Shown piece by piece: positions 1 to 9,658 of a stretch of 12,846 nucleotides of DNA. Every line of letters starts with the position of its first letter. The stretch's first letter is position 1. Source of the stretch: Caulobacteraceae bacterium (lineage in GTDB: Bacteria; Pseudomonadota; Alphaproteobacteria; Caulobacterales; Caulobacteraceae). The notes beneath the pieces were generated by a model. It searched no databases and had not been told where the DNA came from. It saw only the letters and a program-made list of their open reading frames with translations. The translations under genes and the position numbers were made by a program. The DNA lies in NCBI GenBank assembly GCA_030151985.1, contig JASLDZ010000181.1:1-12846 (forward strand), read 5' to 3'.

Positions 1-1587
1 GCCGACGCCGATGCGGCGCGCCTGGCGGCGGCGATCCTGAGCGCCCCGCGCGTCGCCGTGACGGTGCGGACGGGCGACCTCCAGGGTGGCGCAGAGGCGC
101 TGGCGACGGCCGCGCTGTTCGCGCAGGCGCTCGGCGCAGGCTCGCGCGGCCCGGTCGCCATCTCGCCCGCCGGCGTGCACGAGGCGCTAGTCGCCTGCGG
201 CCACGCGCCGGGCTCGGCGACCGCGCTCCGCGCCGCGGCGACCTTCGGCGAGCGCTGGCGACAGGCGACGGGCGCGCCCTGCGCGCTGTTCGACGACGCC
301 GAACTGTCGCTCAGGCTGGGAGGGCTCTCGCTGGGCGCGGCGGCCTGGAGCGGGCCGACCACCTGGGCGCAGACCGCCGACGGGACGTCGATCCCGACGC
401 TGAAGCCCAGCGCCGCCGCCGGGCTGGCGACGCTGGGGATCGGACCGGCGGACGCGCGGGCGGCCCTCCTCGGCTCCCGCACGCTGGAGGGCGCGCCGGG
501 GCTCGACCCCGCGGTGTTGCGCGCCGGGGGCTTCAGCGACCTCGAACTGGAAGCGGCGGAGGCCGCGCTGGCCGGGGCGCGCCGCCTGGAGGACGCCTTC
601 GAGCCGGCCGTGCTGGGCGCGGGCTTCCTCGCCGACGTGCTCGGCGCCTCGGACGGGGCGGCGGCGCTGGCGAGCCTCGGGCTGGACGCGGCGTCTCGGG
701 AGGAAGCCGAGCTGCGCGTCCTGGGCGACCCGACCGGCGCGAGCCTCGGCGAAGCGGGCGAGGCGCTGCTCGCCGCCTCCCTTTCCCCGGAAGGGCATGT
801 CGCGCTGGCGGCGGCGCTCGCGCCCGGCGGGGTCTGCGGACAGGCGATCGCCACGGACTCGGGCGCGACGCCGGACGCCTTCGCCGCGACGGTGGACGCC
901 GCGTTCGCCGCGGGCCTTCGCGCGGTGCGGCTGGTGCGCGCGGCCGACCCGGCGCCGCTCGACCTCCCCGCCGCGCCGGAGCCTCGCGCCGCCCCTCCCC
1001 CGCCCGAGCGAGTCGTGGAGCGGGTGGTCGAGCGGGAGCGCACGCGGCGCAAGCTGCCCGACCGCCGCAAGGGCTACATCCAGAAGGCGGCCGTCGGCGG
1101 CCACAAGGTCTACCTGCACACCGGCGAGTACGACGACGGCGAGCTCGGTGAGATCTTCATCGACATGCACAAGGAGGGCGCCGCCTTCCGCAGCCTGATG
1201 AACAACTTCGCCATCGCGGTGTCGCTGGGCCTGCAGTACGGCGTGCCGCTGGACGAGTTCGTGGACGCCTTCGTCTACACCCGGTTCGAGCCGGCGGGCC
1301 CGGTGACGGGCAACGACCGGGTGCGCTCGGCCACCTCCATCCTCGACTACCTGTTCCGCGAGCTGGGCGTCAGCTACCTGGGGCGCGAGGACCTGGCGGC
1401 GGACGATCCCGACGCGCTGAACGCGGACGGGCTGGGCGGGGGCGCCGCCGAGGGCGAGAGCGGAGACGACGAGCCGGAGGCCGTGCCGGCGTCGCGCCTG
1501 ATCTCCAAGGGCTTCAGCCGGGGCGGCGTCGCGGGCGACAACCTCCTGTTCCTGCCCGTGCGCCGACGGGACGAGCCGGAGGCCTAG
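1..1587 (+). CDS. nrdJ: Vitamin B12-dependent (class II) ribonucleotide reductase, C-terminal part
   Basis: Class II ribonucleotide reductase reduces ribonucleotides to deoxyribonucleotides with adenosylcobalamin, without needing oxygen. The frame is open from base 1, so the gene starts upstream; 528 residues are visible and the catalytic barrel lies outside the window. The N-terminal two thirds of the fragment is a poorly conserved Ala-rich region. It is followed by a Pro/charged linker (about 960–1050) with repeated ERVV units. From about 1054 comes the highly conserved NrdJ tail: [20 protein letters not shown], then the [21 protein letters not shown] and [14 protein letters not shown] stretches (TSCPD-type domain). 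The protein ends in SKGFSRGG…[14 protein letters not shown]. There is no cysteine in roughly the last 250 residues, although many NrdJ proteins end in a Cys-rich redox tail. The TAG stop overlaps the stop of the convergent dehydratase gene. Family assignment is firm. Confidence 0.93.
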   Translation, partial: ADADAARLAAAILSAPRVAVTVRTGDLQGGAEALATAALFAQALGAGSRGPVAISPAGVHEALVACGHAPGSATALRAAATFGERWRQATGAPCALFDDAELSLRLGGLSLGAAAWSGPTTWAQTADGTSIPTLKPSAAAGLATLGIGPADARAALLGSRTLEGAPGLDPAVLRAGGFSDLELEAAEAALAGARRLEDAFEPAVLGAGFLADVLGASDGAAALASLGLDAASREEAELRVLGDPTGASLGEAGEALLAASLSPEGHVALAAALAPGGVCGQAIATDSGATPDAFAATVDAAFAAGLRAVRLVRAADPAPLDLPAAPEPRAAPPPPERVVERVVERERTRRKLPDRRKGYIQKAAVGGHKVYLHTGEYDDGELGEIFIDMHKEGAAFRSLMNNFAIAVSLGLQYGVPLDEFVDAFVYTRFEPAGPVTGNDRVRSATSILDYLFRELGVSYLGREDLAADDPDALNADGLGGGAAEGESGDDEPEAVPASRLISKGFSRGGVAGDNLLFLPVRRRDEPEA

Positions 1588-2570
1588 CCGCCCGCTTCCT
1601 CCAGGATCGCGCGGGAGAAGACCTGCGGATCGACGTTGCCGCCCGAGGCGATCACCAGCACGACGCGGCCCTGCGCCTCCGGCCGCCGCTGCAGCACGGC
1701 CGCCAAAGCCGCCGCGCCGCCCGGCTCCAGCACCAGCTTCAGGTGGCGGAAGGCGAAGGCCATGGCCGCCAGCGCCTCGGCGTCCGACACCACGGCGCCG
1801 CCGGCGAGCCTCGGGCTGTTCAGCGACCAGGTGAGCGCGCCCGGCTCCGGCGCCATCAGGGCGTCGCATAGGCTGCGGGCGCCCGGCGCGTTCGCGACGC
1901 GCGCGCCTGCCGCGACGCTGCGGGCGTGGTCGTCGAAGCCCACCGGCTCGGCGGTCCACAAGGCCGTCCGGGGCGAACGCTCGCTCAGCGCCAAACCGAT
2001 CCCGGCGGTCAGGCCGCCGCCGGAGGCGCAGACGTAGGCGAGGTCCGCCGCCTCCCCCGCCTGCGCGAGCTGGGCCGCCGCCTCCAGGCCCGCCGTCCCC
2101 TGCCCGGCGATCACGAAGGGGTCTTCGAACGGCGGCACGAGCACCGCGCCCCGCTCTCGCGCGATCCGTTCCGCGATCGCCTCGCGGCTTTCGGTGAAGC
2201 GGTCGTAGGCGACGATCTCGGCGCCCCGGGCTCGGGTGGCGTCGCGCTTGATGGCGGGCGTGTCGGCCGGCATCACGATCAGCGCCGGGCAGCCGACCAG
2301 CCGCGCCGCCTCGGCCACGCCCTGGGCGTGGTTGCCGGAGGAGTAGGCGACGACGCCCGCGACCCGCTCCGCCTCCGACAGCCGCGAGATGCGGTTGTAG
2401 GCGCCCCGGAACTTGAACGAGCCCGTGCGCTGCAGGCACTCGGCCTTGACGAAGACGCGGGCGCCGCTCGCGGCGTCCAGGGCGTCGGAGCGCAGCAGCG
2501 GCGTCTCCACCGCCAGCCCGCGCAGGCGCGCCGCCGCGTCCTCGACGTCGGCGAAGGTCGGGAGGCGCAA
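1584..2570 (-). CDS. PLP-dependent threonine/serine dehydratase without ACT domain
   Basis: Fold-type II PLP enzyme that deaminates L-threonine to 2-oxobutyrate and ammonia (or L-serine to pyruvate). Visible motifs are the PLP-lysine segment [12 protein letters not shown] (Lys about 53), the substrate loop SSGNHAQG (about 77–84) and the phosphate-binding glycine loop SGGGL (about 183–187). The 328 residues cover only the catalytic domain. The C-terminal ACT-like domains of feedback-regulated biosynthetic IlvA are absent, which fits a catabolic or TdcB-like enzyme; serine racemase or hydroxyaspartate ammonia-lyase are alternatives. The start is chosen as TTG (2568–2570), 8 nt after the tetR stop, because it places [16 protein letters not shown] at the usual N-terminus. 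A CTG overlapping the tetR stop (2580–2582) is the other option. No clear Shine-Dalgarno is seen, so translation is probably coupled to tetR. The stop shares CTAG with nrdJ. Confidence 0.9.
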   Translation of the reverse strand: MRLPTFADVEDAAARLRGLAVETPLLRSDALDAASGARVFVKAECLQRTGSFKFRGAYNRISRLSEAERVAGVVAYSSGNHAQGVAEAARLVGCPALIVMPADTPAIKRDATRARGAEIVAYDRFTESREAIAERIARERGAVLVPPFEDPFVIAGQGTAGLEAAAQLAQAGEAADLAYVCASGGGLTAGIGLALSERSPRTALWTAEPVGFDDHARSVAAGARVANAPGARSLCDALMAPEPGALTWSLNSPRLAGGAVVSDAEALAAMAFAFRHLKLVLEPGGAAALAAVLQRRPEAQGRVVLVIASGGNVDPQVFSRAILEEAGG

Positions 2571-2578
2571 GGGCCGGC

Positions 2579-3214
2579 TCAGTCGGCGGCGAGGCCGCGG
2601 AACACGGTGTCCAGCAGCGCGGCGCACAGTACGCGCTGCGGCTTCCAGTGGAAGCGCGGCTTCATCAGGATCAGCGACAGCACGCCGTGCACCGCCGCCC
2701 AGGAGGTCTGCGCGGCGACGTCGAGATCTTCTCCCCGCAGCCGTCCCGCCTGCGCGATCCGCTCCACCGCCGCGCGGTAGAGCACGTAAGTGCGTTCGCC
2801 GAGCACCTCGAGCGGCCGCTCCTTCTCCAGCCCCATGGTGCCTTGCGGCGAGCAGAAGACGAGGCGGTAGACGTTGGGGTGGTCGACCGCGAAGTCGACA
2901 TAAGCGTCCAGCATCAGGCGCACGCGCTGAACCGGGTCGAGGTCGCGGCCCAGCATCTCGGTGTTGACCGCGATCAGGTTCTCGAACAGCCCCTCGCAAA
3001 TCTCGACCAGGATCTCGCTCTTGTCGCGGAAGTGCATGTAGAGCGCGGTGGAGGAGACGCCCACCTCGTCGGCGATGCGCCGGATGGTGGCTCCCTCGTA
3101 GCCGTACTCGACGAATATCCGCTGCGCCGCCTCCAGGATTTCGGATCGGCGGAAATGACCCTCGCCCTTGGCCTTCCGCGCCGAGCGGGCGGGCCTGTCC
3201 AGTACTGTCGTCAC
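2579..3214 (-). CDS. TetR/AcrR-family transcriptional regulator
   Basis: 211-residue one-component regulator. The N-terminal TetR helix-turn-helix is clear at about residues 22–68: RRSEILEAAQRIF, then TIRRIADEVGVSSTALYMHF, ending in DKSEIL. The remaining ~140 residues form the helical ligand and dimerisation domain, with a VHGVLSLILMKPRF segment like the WHG-type C-terminal domains. The GTG start at 3212–3214 has a good Shine-Dalgarno (GGGAG, complement of 3221–3225) 6 nt upstream. The gene lies 8 nt upstream of the dehydratase, so the two probably form one transcript. It is divergent from the GT2 glycosyltransferase, with a palindrome at 3294–3308 in the shared spacer that could be its operator. 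The ligand and true targets cannot be read from the sequence. Confidence 0.93.
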   Translation of the reverse strand: MTTVLDRPARSARKAKGEGHFRRSEILEAAQRIFVEYGYEGATIRRIADEVGVSSTALYMHFRDKSEILVEICEGLFENLIAVNTEMLGRDLDPVQRVRLMLDAYVDFAVDHPNVYRLVFCSPQGTMGLEKERPLEVLGERTYVLYRAAVERIAQAGRLRGEDLDVAAQTSWAAVHGVLSLILMKPRFHWKPQRVLCAALLDTVFRGLAAD

Positions 3215-3273
3215 GGCGTTCTCCCGACCGATGGAGACTAAAGGGGAATCGCCGCGCGAGGTAAAGCGTGGGC

Positions 3274-3302
3274 TTGGCGCAAGGCCCGTATCTGCAACTA
3301 CA
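3274..3302 (+). promoter_or_regulatory. Possible promoter for the GT2 gene
   Basis: TTGGCG (3274–3279), a 17-nt spacer and ACTACA (3297–3302) resemble a housekeeping sigma promoter of the alphaproteobacterial type. The −10 would overlap the GCAAC-N5-GTTGC palindrome, so a repressor bound there would block it. This would give a leader of roughly 55 nt before the chosen GT2 start. The match is only moderate and many such matches occur by chance. Confidence 0.25.
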
Positions 3303-3308
3303 GGTTGC
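3294..3308. promoter_or_regulatory. Palindromic operator candidate (GCAAC-N5-GTTGC)
   Basis: A perfect 5-bp inverted repeat around TACAG lies in the 151-bp spacer between tetR and the divergent GT2 gene. TetR-family dimers bind short palindromes of this kind next to their own gene, so autoregulation and control of the divergent gene are plausible. This rests only on symmetry and position. Confidence 0.35.
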
Positions 3309-3336
3309 TACCCCGCCGCGACCTCACGCCGCATCG

Positions 3337-3351
3337 TAAACAAGTCGTTAA
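3337..3351. promoter_or_regulatory. CtrA-like box (TAAA-N7-TTAA)
   Basis: TAAA, seven bases, then TTAA matches 7 of the 8 defined bases of the CtrA consensus TTAA-N7-TTAA known from Caulobacter and other alphaproteobacteria. It lies in the most AT-rich stretch of the region, just before the GT2 start. If the promoter at 3274–3302 is real, the box lies downstream of it and would act as a repressor site. Cell-cycle control is an inference. Confidence 0.3.
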
Positions 3352-3365
3352 GCGGGGGCTGCGAC

Positions 3366-4760
3366 TTGCCAGGATCAGCGACTCGTCTTCGCTTCGCGCC
3401 GCGCGTCGCCGTGTTCGGCCGCGACGGCGCACGCAGGCGGGCGACCGCGACGCAATACGTGCTGGCGGCGGCCGCGATCGCGGCGGCGGGGCTGGTGCTC
3501 CACCGCGCGCCGACACATGGCGTGGCTGTGCTCTACCGCGGGGTGGAGGCGCTGTTCACGGTGGCGATCGCGCTGCGCCTGGTCGCGCTCGCGGTTTCCC
3601 GGCGGGTAGCGGCCATCCCGCCCGAGCCTCGGGAGCTCCCCGCCTATACGGTGATCCTGCCGCTCTATCGCGAGGCCGCGGTCGTGCCGGGGCTGGTCGC
3701 CGCGCTGGATCGGATCGACTACCCCCGCGACCGCCTGGAGCTCCTGTTCGCGCTGGAAGCCGACGACCACGCGACGATCGAGGCGGTGCGTCGCCGGCTG
3801 CCGCGGGGCGCCCGGATCGTGACGCCGCGCTCGGGACCGCGCACCAAGCCGAACGCCTGCAACGCCGCACTGGCGGAGGCCGCCGGAGAGTTCGTGGTGG
3901 TGTACGACGCGGAGGACCGCCCGCACCCCGGCCAGCTGCGCGAAGCCGCCGCCCGCTTCGCCGCCGCGGACTCCCGCCTCGTCTGCCTGCAGGCGCCCCT
4001 GCGGGTGAACCGCAGCCCCGAGTTCCTCCGCCGCCAGTTCGCGCTCGAATACGCGGCGCAGTTCGAGGTGCTGCTGCCGGCGCTGGCGCGGCTGGGCTTC
4101 GCCTTCCCGCTCGGCGGAACCAGCAACCACTTCCGCCGCGCCGCGCTGGACGCGGTCGGCGGATGGGACGCCTACAACGTGACCGAGGACGCCGACATCG
4201 GGCTGAAGCTGGGCGCCTGCGGTGGCCGGCTCGGCATGCTGTCGCTCCCGACGGGCGAGCCCGCGCCGCCGTCGCTGGGCGTCTGGCAGCCGCAGCGCAC
4301 GCGCTGGATCAAGGGCCACATCCACACCTGGATCGTGCACATGCGCCGGCCCCTGCGCGGCGGACTGAAGGCGTTGCTGACGCTGCAGCTTACGCTGGGG
4401 CTGAACGTGGCGACCGCGCTGCTGCACGGGCCGCTGGCCATGGGCGTGGCCGCCTGCGCGCTCGTGGCGCTCGTGTCCTGGTCGCCGCCGACGGTGGCCG
4501 CCTTCGACGTCGCGCTGCTGGTCGCCGGCTGGACCACGGCGGCGGCCGCCACGATCCTGGGCGCGCGCCGCGCGGGGTTCCCCGTCCGGGCCTCGGACGT
4601 CCTGCTCGCGCCGTTCTACTGGCCGCTGCAGTCGCTGGCGGGCGTGTTCGCGATCGTGGAGCTGGCCGTGCGGCCGCACCACTGGAACAAGACCCCGCAC
4701 GAGGCGCAGGACGACGAAGACGTCGCCGCCGGCGCGCTCGCCTCCGCGCTTCCCCGCTAG
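3366..4760 (+). CDS. Membrane-bound GT2-family processive glycosyltransferase
   Basis: Inner-membrane glycosyltransferase of the cellulose-synthase-like (XagB-like) GT2 type, which polymerises or transfers sugars from nucleotide-sugar donors at the cytoplasmic face. From the chosen start: two N-terminal membrane segments (about 31–47 and 54–77), the GT-A core beginning [10 protein letters not shown] (about 94), an acidic DD at 133–134, DAED at 181–184, the TED base at 273–275 and a QPQRTRW version of the QxxRW motif at 308–314. Further hydrophobic segments follow, and the protein ends near [10 protein letters not shown], resembling the WEKT tail of relatives. The usual EEAP after the core reads TGEPAPP. 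The start is uncertain: TTG 3366 has a G-rich Shine-Dalgarno (3354–3358) 7 nt upstream; GTG 3411 and ATG 3231 are alternatives. Sugar and product are unknown. The stop shares CTAG with the convergent DAHP synthase gene. Confidence 0.88.
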   Translation: MPGSATRLRFAPRVAVFGRDGARRRATATQYVLAAAAIAAAGLVLHRAPTHGVAVLYRGVEALFTVAIALRLVALAVSRRVAAIPPEPRELPAYTVILPLYREAAVVPGLVAALDRIDYPRDRLELLFALEADDHATIEAVRRRLPRGARIVTPRSGPRTKPNACNAALAEAAGEFVVVYDAEDRPHPGQLREAAARFAAADSRLVCLQAPLRVNRSPEFLRRQFALEYAAQFEVLLPALARLGFAFPLGGTSNHFRRAALDAVGGWDAYNVTEDADIGLKLGACGGRLGMLSLPTGEPAPPSLGVWQPQRTRWIKGHIHTWIVHMRRPLRGGLKALLTLQLTLGLNVATALLHGPLAMGVAACALVALVSWSPPTVAAFDVALLVAGWTTAAAATILGARRAGFPVRASDVLLAPFYWPLQSLAGVFAIVELAVRPHHWNKTPHEAQDDEDVAAGALASALPR

Positions 4761-6136
4761 AACGAGGCCGCCAGCCGCTCCTCGCCCCGCACGGCGGCCA
4801 GCCGCTCGGCGATCAGGAAGGCCAGCTCCAGCGCCTGGTCGGCGTTCAGCCTGGGATCGCAGTGGGTGTGGTAGCGGCGGCTGAGCTCGTCCTCGCTCAG
4901 CGCCCGGGCGCCGCCCAGGCATTCGGTGACGTTCTGGCCGGTCATCTCCAGGTGGACCCCGCCGGGACGGGCGCCTTCCCCGGTCACGACCTCCAGGAAG
5001 CTCTTCACCTCCGACAGGATGCGGTCGAAGGGCCGGGTCTTGTAGCCGTTGGCGGCCTTCAGAGTGTTGCCGTGCATCGGATCGCACGACCACAGCACCT
5101 TGCGCCCCTCGCGGTTGACGACTTCCACGAGGCGCGGAAGGCGAGCCTCGACCTTGTCGTAGCCGAAGCGGCCGATCAGCGTCAGGCGGCCGGGCTCGTT
5201 ACGCGGGTTCAGGACGTCGATCAGCCGGATCAGCTCCTCCGGCTCCATGGATGGGCCGCACTTCAGACCGATCGGGTTCTCGATGCCGCGCATGTACTCG
5301 ACGTGGGCGCCGTCGCGGTTGCGGGTGCGCTCGCCGATCCAGAGCATGTGGGCCGAGGTGTCGAACCAGCCGCCGGACGCCGAGTCGAGCCGCGTCATCG
5401 CCTGCTCGTAGCCCAGGAGCAGCGCCTCGTGGCTGGTGAACATGTCCACCTGCTTCAGCGTCGGCTGGCTCTCCGGGCTGATGCCGACGGCGGCCATGAA
5501 GTCGAGCGCCTCGCTGATCTTGTCGCTCATCTCGCGGTAGCGGGCGGCGTTGGGGCTGCCCTCCACGAAGCCGAGCGTCCAGCCGTGGATGTTGTGCAGG
5601 TCGGCGAAGCCGCCCTGGGCGTAGGCCCGGATCAGGTTCAGCGTCGACGACGACTGGGCGTAGGCCTTCAGCAGCCGCTGCGGGTCGGGGGCCCGGGCCT
5701 CGGGCGTGAACTCGGCGCCGTTGATGTTGTCGCCGCGGTAGCTGGGGAGCGTCACGCCGTCGATGGTCTCGGTGGGCTCGCTGCGGGGCTTGGCGAACTG
5801 GCCGGCGATGCGGCCGACCTTGATGACGGGCTTCTTGCCCGCGAACGTCAGCACCACCGCCATCTGCAGCAAGAGGCGGAAGAAGTCGCGGATGTTGTCG
5901 GCGTGGAACTCCTTGAAGCTCTCCGCGCAATCGCCGCCCTGCAGCAGGAAGGCGCGGCCCTCCGCGGCCTCCGCCAGCGCCGACTTCAGCCGCCGCGCCT
6001 CGCCCGCGAACACCAGCGGCGGCATGGCCGCGAGCTCGCGTTCGGCGGCGGCCAGGGCGGACGCGTCGGGGTAGTCCGCCGGCATGTGCCGGGCGGGCTT
6101 GGTTCTCCAGCTCTGCGGGGTCCAGCGGGGGGTCAT
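4757..6136 (-). CDS. Class II 3-deoxy-7-phosphoheptulonate (DAHP) synthase
   Basis: Condenses phosphoenolpyruvate with erythrose 4-phosphate to DAHP, the first step of the shikimate pathway. The 459-residue length and sequence are those of the plant-type (class II) enzyme, not AroF/G/H of E. coli. Visible signatures are QGGDCAESF with the metal Cys about 70, the long [18 protein letters not shown] stretch, [35 protein letters not shown] with the metal His, [15 protein letters not shown] with the metal Glu, and HTHCDPRLN with the metal Asp. The ATG at 6134–6136 gives the usual [12 protein letters not shown]-terminus. There is no obvious Shine-Dalgarno. It lies 53 nt after the O-antigen ligase and has its own promoter candidate at 6165–6193. 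The reaction is secure; the choice among symbols (aroF, aroG, aroA) is not. Confidence 0.96.
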   Translation of the reverse strand: MTPRWTPQSWRTKPARHMPADYPDASALAAAERELAAMPPLVFAGEARRLKSALAEAAEGRAFLLQGGDCAESFKEFHADNIRDFFRLLLQMAVVLTFAGKKPVIKVGRIAGQFAKPRSEPTETIDGVTLPSYRGDNINGAEFTPEARAPDPQRLLKAYAQSSSTLNLIRAYAQGGFADLHNIHGWTLGFVEGSPNAARYREMSDKISEALDFMAAVGISPESQPTLKQVDMFTSHEALLLGYEQAMTRLDSASGGWFDTSAHMLWIGERTRNRDGAHVEYMRGIENPIGLKCGPSMEPEELIRLIDVLNPRNEPGRLTLIGRFGYDKVEARLPRLVEVVNREGRKVLWSCDPMHGNTLKAANGYKTRPFDRILSEVKSFLEVVTGEGARPGGVHLEMTGQNVTECLGGARALSEDELSRRYHTHCDPRLNADQALELAFLIAERLAAVRGEERLAASF

Positions 6137-6160
6137 GGCGAAGCGGCTTGCGAAACGGTC

Positions 6161-6174
6161 GCGCTCTATAGCGC
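6161..6174. repeat. Short inverted repeat at the DAHP synthase promoter
   Basis: GCGCT-CTAT-AGCGC is a perfect 5-bp inverted repeat with a 4-base centre. It coincides with the −10 candidate of the DAHP synthase promoter. It may be an operator half-site pair or simply a chance palindrome. Confidence 0.3.
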
Positions 6175-6193
6175 CTGAGGAGGCGGCTGTCAG
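6165..6193 (-). promoter_or_regulatory. Caulobacter-type housekeeping promoter upstream of DAHP synthase
   Basis: On the minus strand, CTGACAG (6187–6193), a 14-nt spacer and GCTATAGA (6165–6172) fit the published Caulobacter consensus TTGACGS-N10-14-GCTANAWC at 5 of 7 and 6 of 8 positions, with allowed spacing. The −35 overlaps the TGA stop of the O-antigen ligase (6190–6192). Transcription would begin about 20 nt before the ATG, so DAHP synthase can probably be made independently of the glmU block. Confidence 0.5.
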
Positions 6194-7496
6194 TCCGCCC
6201 GGCCGAGCGGCGTCGACGGGTCGAGCCCGGCGTCCTCCGGGCTCGCGCGGCCGAGCAGCGTGACGACCACGGCGGCCAGGGCGCCCAGCGCCAGCCACCA
6301 CTCCTGCCAGACCCCGAAGCTGAGCGCGCCGATCACGGCGTAGGCGATGGCCGCTCCCGTCGCGGCCGCGGCCAGGTTCCGGTCGCGGACGTAGAGGCGC
6401 GCGATCCCGGCGAAGACGAAGGTCCACACCAGGGCCGCCAGCACCGCGCCGGGCGCGCCCAGCTCCAGCCAGAGCTGCAGCGCCGCGTCGTGAGGATGCA
6501 GGGGGATGATCCCCGGGAACGACCGGCTGGCGTCCAGCCCCCAGCCGACCAGCGGCTTGCGCTCGATCAGGCCCTCGGTGAACCGCCAGATGTCGAGGCG
6601 CGCCGCCCAGGAGGCCTTGCCCACCCCCGACGCCAACGCGTGCCCCGACAGCGCCGGTCCGACCAGCGCCACCACGATGGGAGCGAAGGCGAGGTAGCCG
6701 ACGAACGCCGCGCCCGTCGTCACGATCGCCGCTCGCCCCAGTCCTCGCACCGCCAGGACGCCGGCGGCGGAGGCGCCCATCGCGACGAGCGGACTGTCCA
6801 CGTGCAGCGCCACCCCCGCCAGCGCCGCCGCCGCGAATGTCGCCACGGCCACGGCGTTCAGGCCCCTGCGCTCCAGGGCGAGAGCGGCGGGCCAGAACAG
6901 CAGCGCCAGCACATAGGTGGCGCGCGCCACGTCCCGCATGGCCCAGTCGGCCCGGGGCGCGGCGTGGCCGGTCGCGCTGCGCACCGCCTGGTAGAAGGCT
7001 TGGCCGTCCAGGGCCTCCACCACCAGCAGCGCGGCGAGGGCGGCCAGCCCGAACGCGAGCACCTGCGTGGCGCGGCCGGCGGACGCCCGCGGCGTGCGCG
7101 TCGCCGCCGCCACGACCGCGCCGTAGAGCAGGAGCTGCAGCGCGAGCTTCAGGCCGGTGATCTGCTCCACGTCCTTGAGCCGGCGCGGGGCGGGCGGGTG
7201 GAAGGGGCTCCAGCTCATGCCGACGATGGCCCAGGCGAGTCCCGCCGCCAGCAGCGCCAGGACCAGCCACGGCGCACGGGGCGTCAGCACCCGGGGCAGC
7301 AGCAGAAGCCCCGCCAGGGCGAGCAGCGGCGCGAAGCCCAGGTTGCCGAAGAAGGCGAGAACGGGAGTGAGCGCCGCCAGCCCCAGCATCACCCAGCCGG
7401 TCCACGGCGAGACATCGCGCGCCGGTCCCGCCGCGGGCGGGGACTCCGGCGCCGCCCCGGACGGCCCCGCGCCGAGCGGGCGCAAGCGCTCGCCGC

Positions 7497-7500
<4 letters not shown>
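6190..7500 (-). CDS. O-antigen ligase family (WaaL/Wzy-like) membrane protein
   Basis: 436-residue polytopic membrane protein, probably joining or polymerising lipid-linked surface polysaccharide on the periplasmic side of the inner membrane. About ten hydrophobic stretches are visible from residue 35 on. The Wzy_C-type signature is present: an Arg-containing [10 protein letters not shown] (about 301–310), GWGLD (319–323), then [14 protein letters not shown] (335–348), where relatives read HPHN. A short Pro/Ala-rich cytoplasmic N-terminus precedes the first helix. The GTG start (7498–7500) overlaps the gor stop as GTGA, so translation is likely coupled to gor; only weak Shine-Dalgarno sequence is seen. 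Upstream extension of the frame runs through gor and is not real. Ligase and polymerase cannot be told apart from sequence alone. Confidence 0.85.
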
Positions 7501-8900
<1,400 letters not shown>

Positions 8901-8923
8901 GGGAGGCTCCGGCGGCGGACGCG

Positions 8924-9658
8924 TCAGGGCTTAGAGGGGGCCTCGCCCGCCCGCAACACGCGCACCCCCTCGGGCGTCGCCACTAGCGCCTCGTCGGCCA
9001 GGCCGGGGAAGAGGCCGTGCTCCACGACGCCCGTGAGCGGCTTCAGCGCGAGCGCCAGGGCCAGGGGGTCGGGGATCTCGCCGCAGGGCAGGTCGTAGAT
9101 CAGGCCGCCGTTGTCGGTGACGAGCGGCGCGCCCGCCTTCAGCCGGAGCCTGGGATGGGCGTGCACCCCGGCGTGCGCGGCGGCGCGGGCGATGCGGCGG
9201 GCGGTGGTCGCATGGCCGAACGCCACCACTTCGATCGGCAGCGGGAAGGCGCCCAGGCGCTCGACCACCTTGCCCGCGTCCACGATGGCGAGGCAGCGCT
9301 TCGACGCCTCCCACACCAGCTTCTCGCGCGTCAGCGCCGCGCCGCCGCCCTTGATCACGGCGAGCCCGGGCGTGATCTCGTCGGCGCCGTCCACGGTGAG
9401 GTCGATGCCCGGTCTGTCGCCCGTCTCCGCGACGGCGTTCAGGTCGAGCAGGGTGATCCCCTCCTTCTGCGCCTGCCGCGCGGTGGCCTCGCTGGTGGCC
9501 ACGCCGCGAAGCGACAGCCCCTCCTCGCGCACCCGCCGCCCGAGCGCCGAGACGAAGAAGGCGGCGGTGGAGCCGGAGCCCAGGCCCACGGTCATCCCGT
9601 CCTGGACGCGGGCGGCGGCCGCCTCGCCGACGGCGCGTTTCTGGTCGTCCTGGGTCAC
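8924..9658 (-). CDS. rpiA: Ribose-5-phosphate isomerase A
   Basis: Interconverts ribose 5-phosphate and ribulose 5-phosphate in the non-oxidative pentose phosphate pathway. The 244-residue protein has the RpiA signatures: the phosphate loop VGLGSGST (about 24–31), a TVDGADEI segment with the two catalytic-site aspartates (about 90 and 93), and [13 protein letters not shown] with Lys 103 and the general base Glu 112. The GTG start (9656–9658) overlaps the glmU TGA stop as GTGA and is preceded by an AAGGTG Shine-Dalgarno inside glmU, indicating translational coupling. The product supplies PRPP precursors and, through erythrose 4-phosphate, one substrate of the DAHP synthase encoded downstream. 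Confidence 0.97.
   Translation of the reverse strand: MTQDDQKRAVGEAAAARVQDGMTVGLGSGSTAAFFVSALGRRVREEGLSLRGVATSEATARQAQKEGITLLDLNAVAETGDRPGIDLTVDGADEITPGLAVIKGGGAALTREKLVWEASKRCLAIVDAGKVVERLGAFPLPIEVVAFGHATTARRIARAAAHAGVHAHPRLRLKAGAPLVTDNGGLIYDLPCGEIPDPLALALALKPLTGVVEHGLFPGLADEALVATPEGVRVLRAGEAPSKP

Noticed and set aside
187..2439. 750-codon open frame on the minus strand across nrdJ and the dehydratase
   Set aside because: It is an Arg/Gly/Ala-rich low-complexity translation antisense to nrdJ and out of frame with the dehydratase; long shadow frames are expected at this GC content.
2571..2999. Longer dehydratase reading frame starting inside tetR
   Set aside because: It would overlap tetR by more than 400 nt with low-complexity sequence, and the enzyme family starts near the LPTFADVE segment.
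3305..6178. 957-codon plus-strand open frame through GT2 and antisense to DAHP synthase
   Set aside because: Overlaps two genes with firm family motifs in other frames; its translation is low-complexity and shows no domain motif.
6137..7405. Upstream extension of the DAHP synthase frame into the O-antigen ligase region
   Set aside because: The extra residues are a Gly/Arg-rich shadow of the ligase; the family N-terminus begins at ATG 6136.
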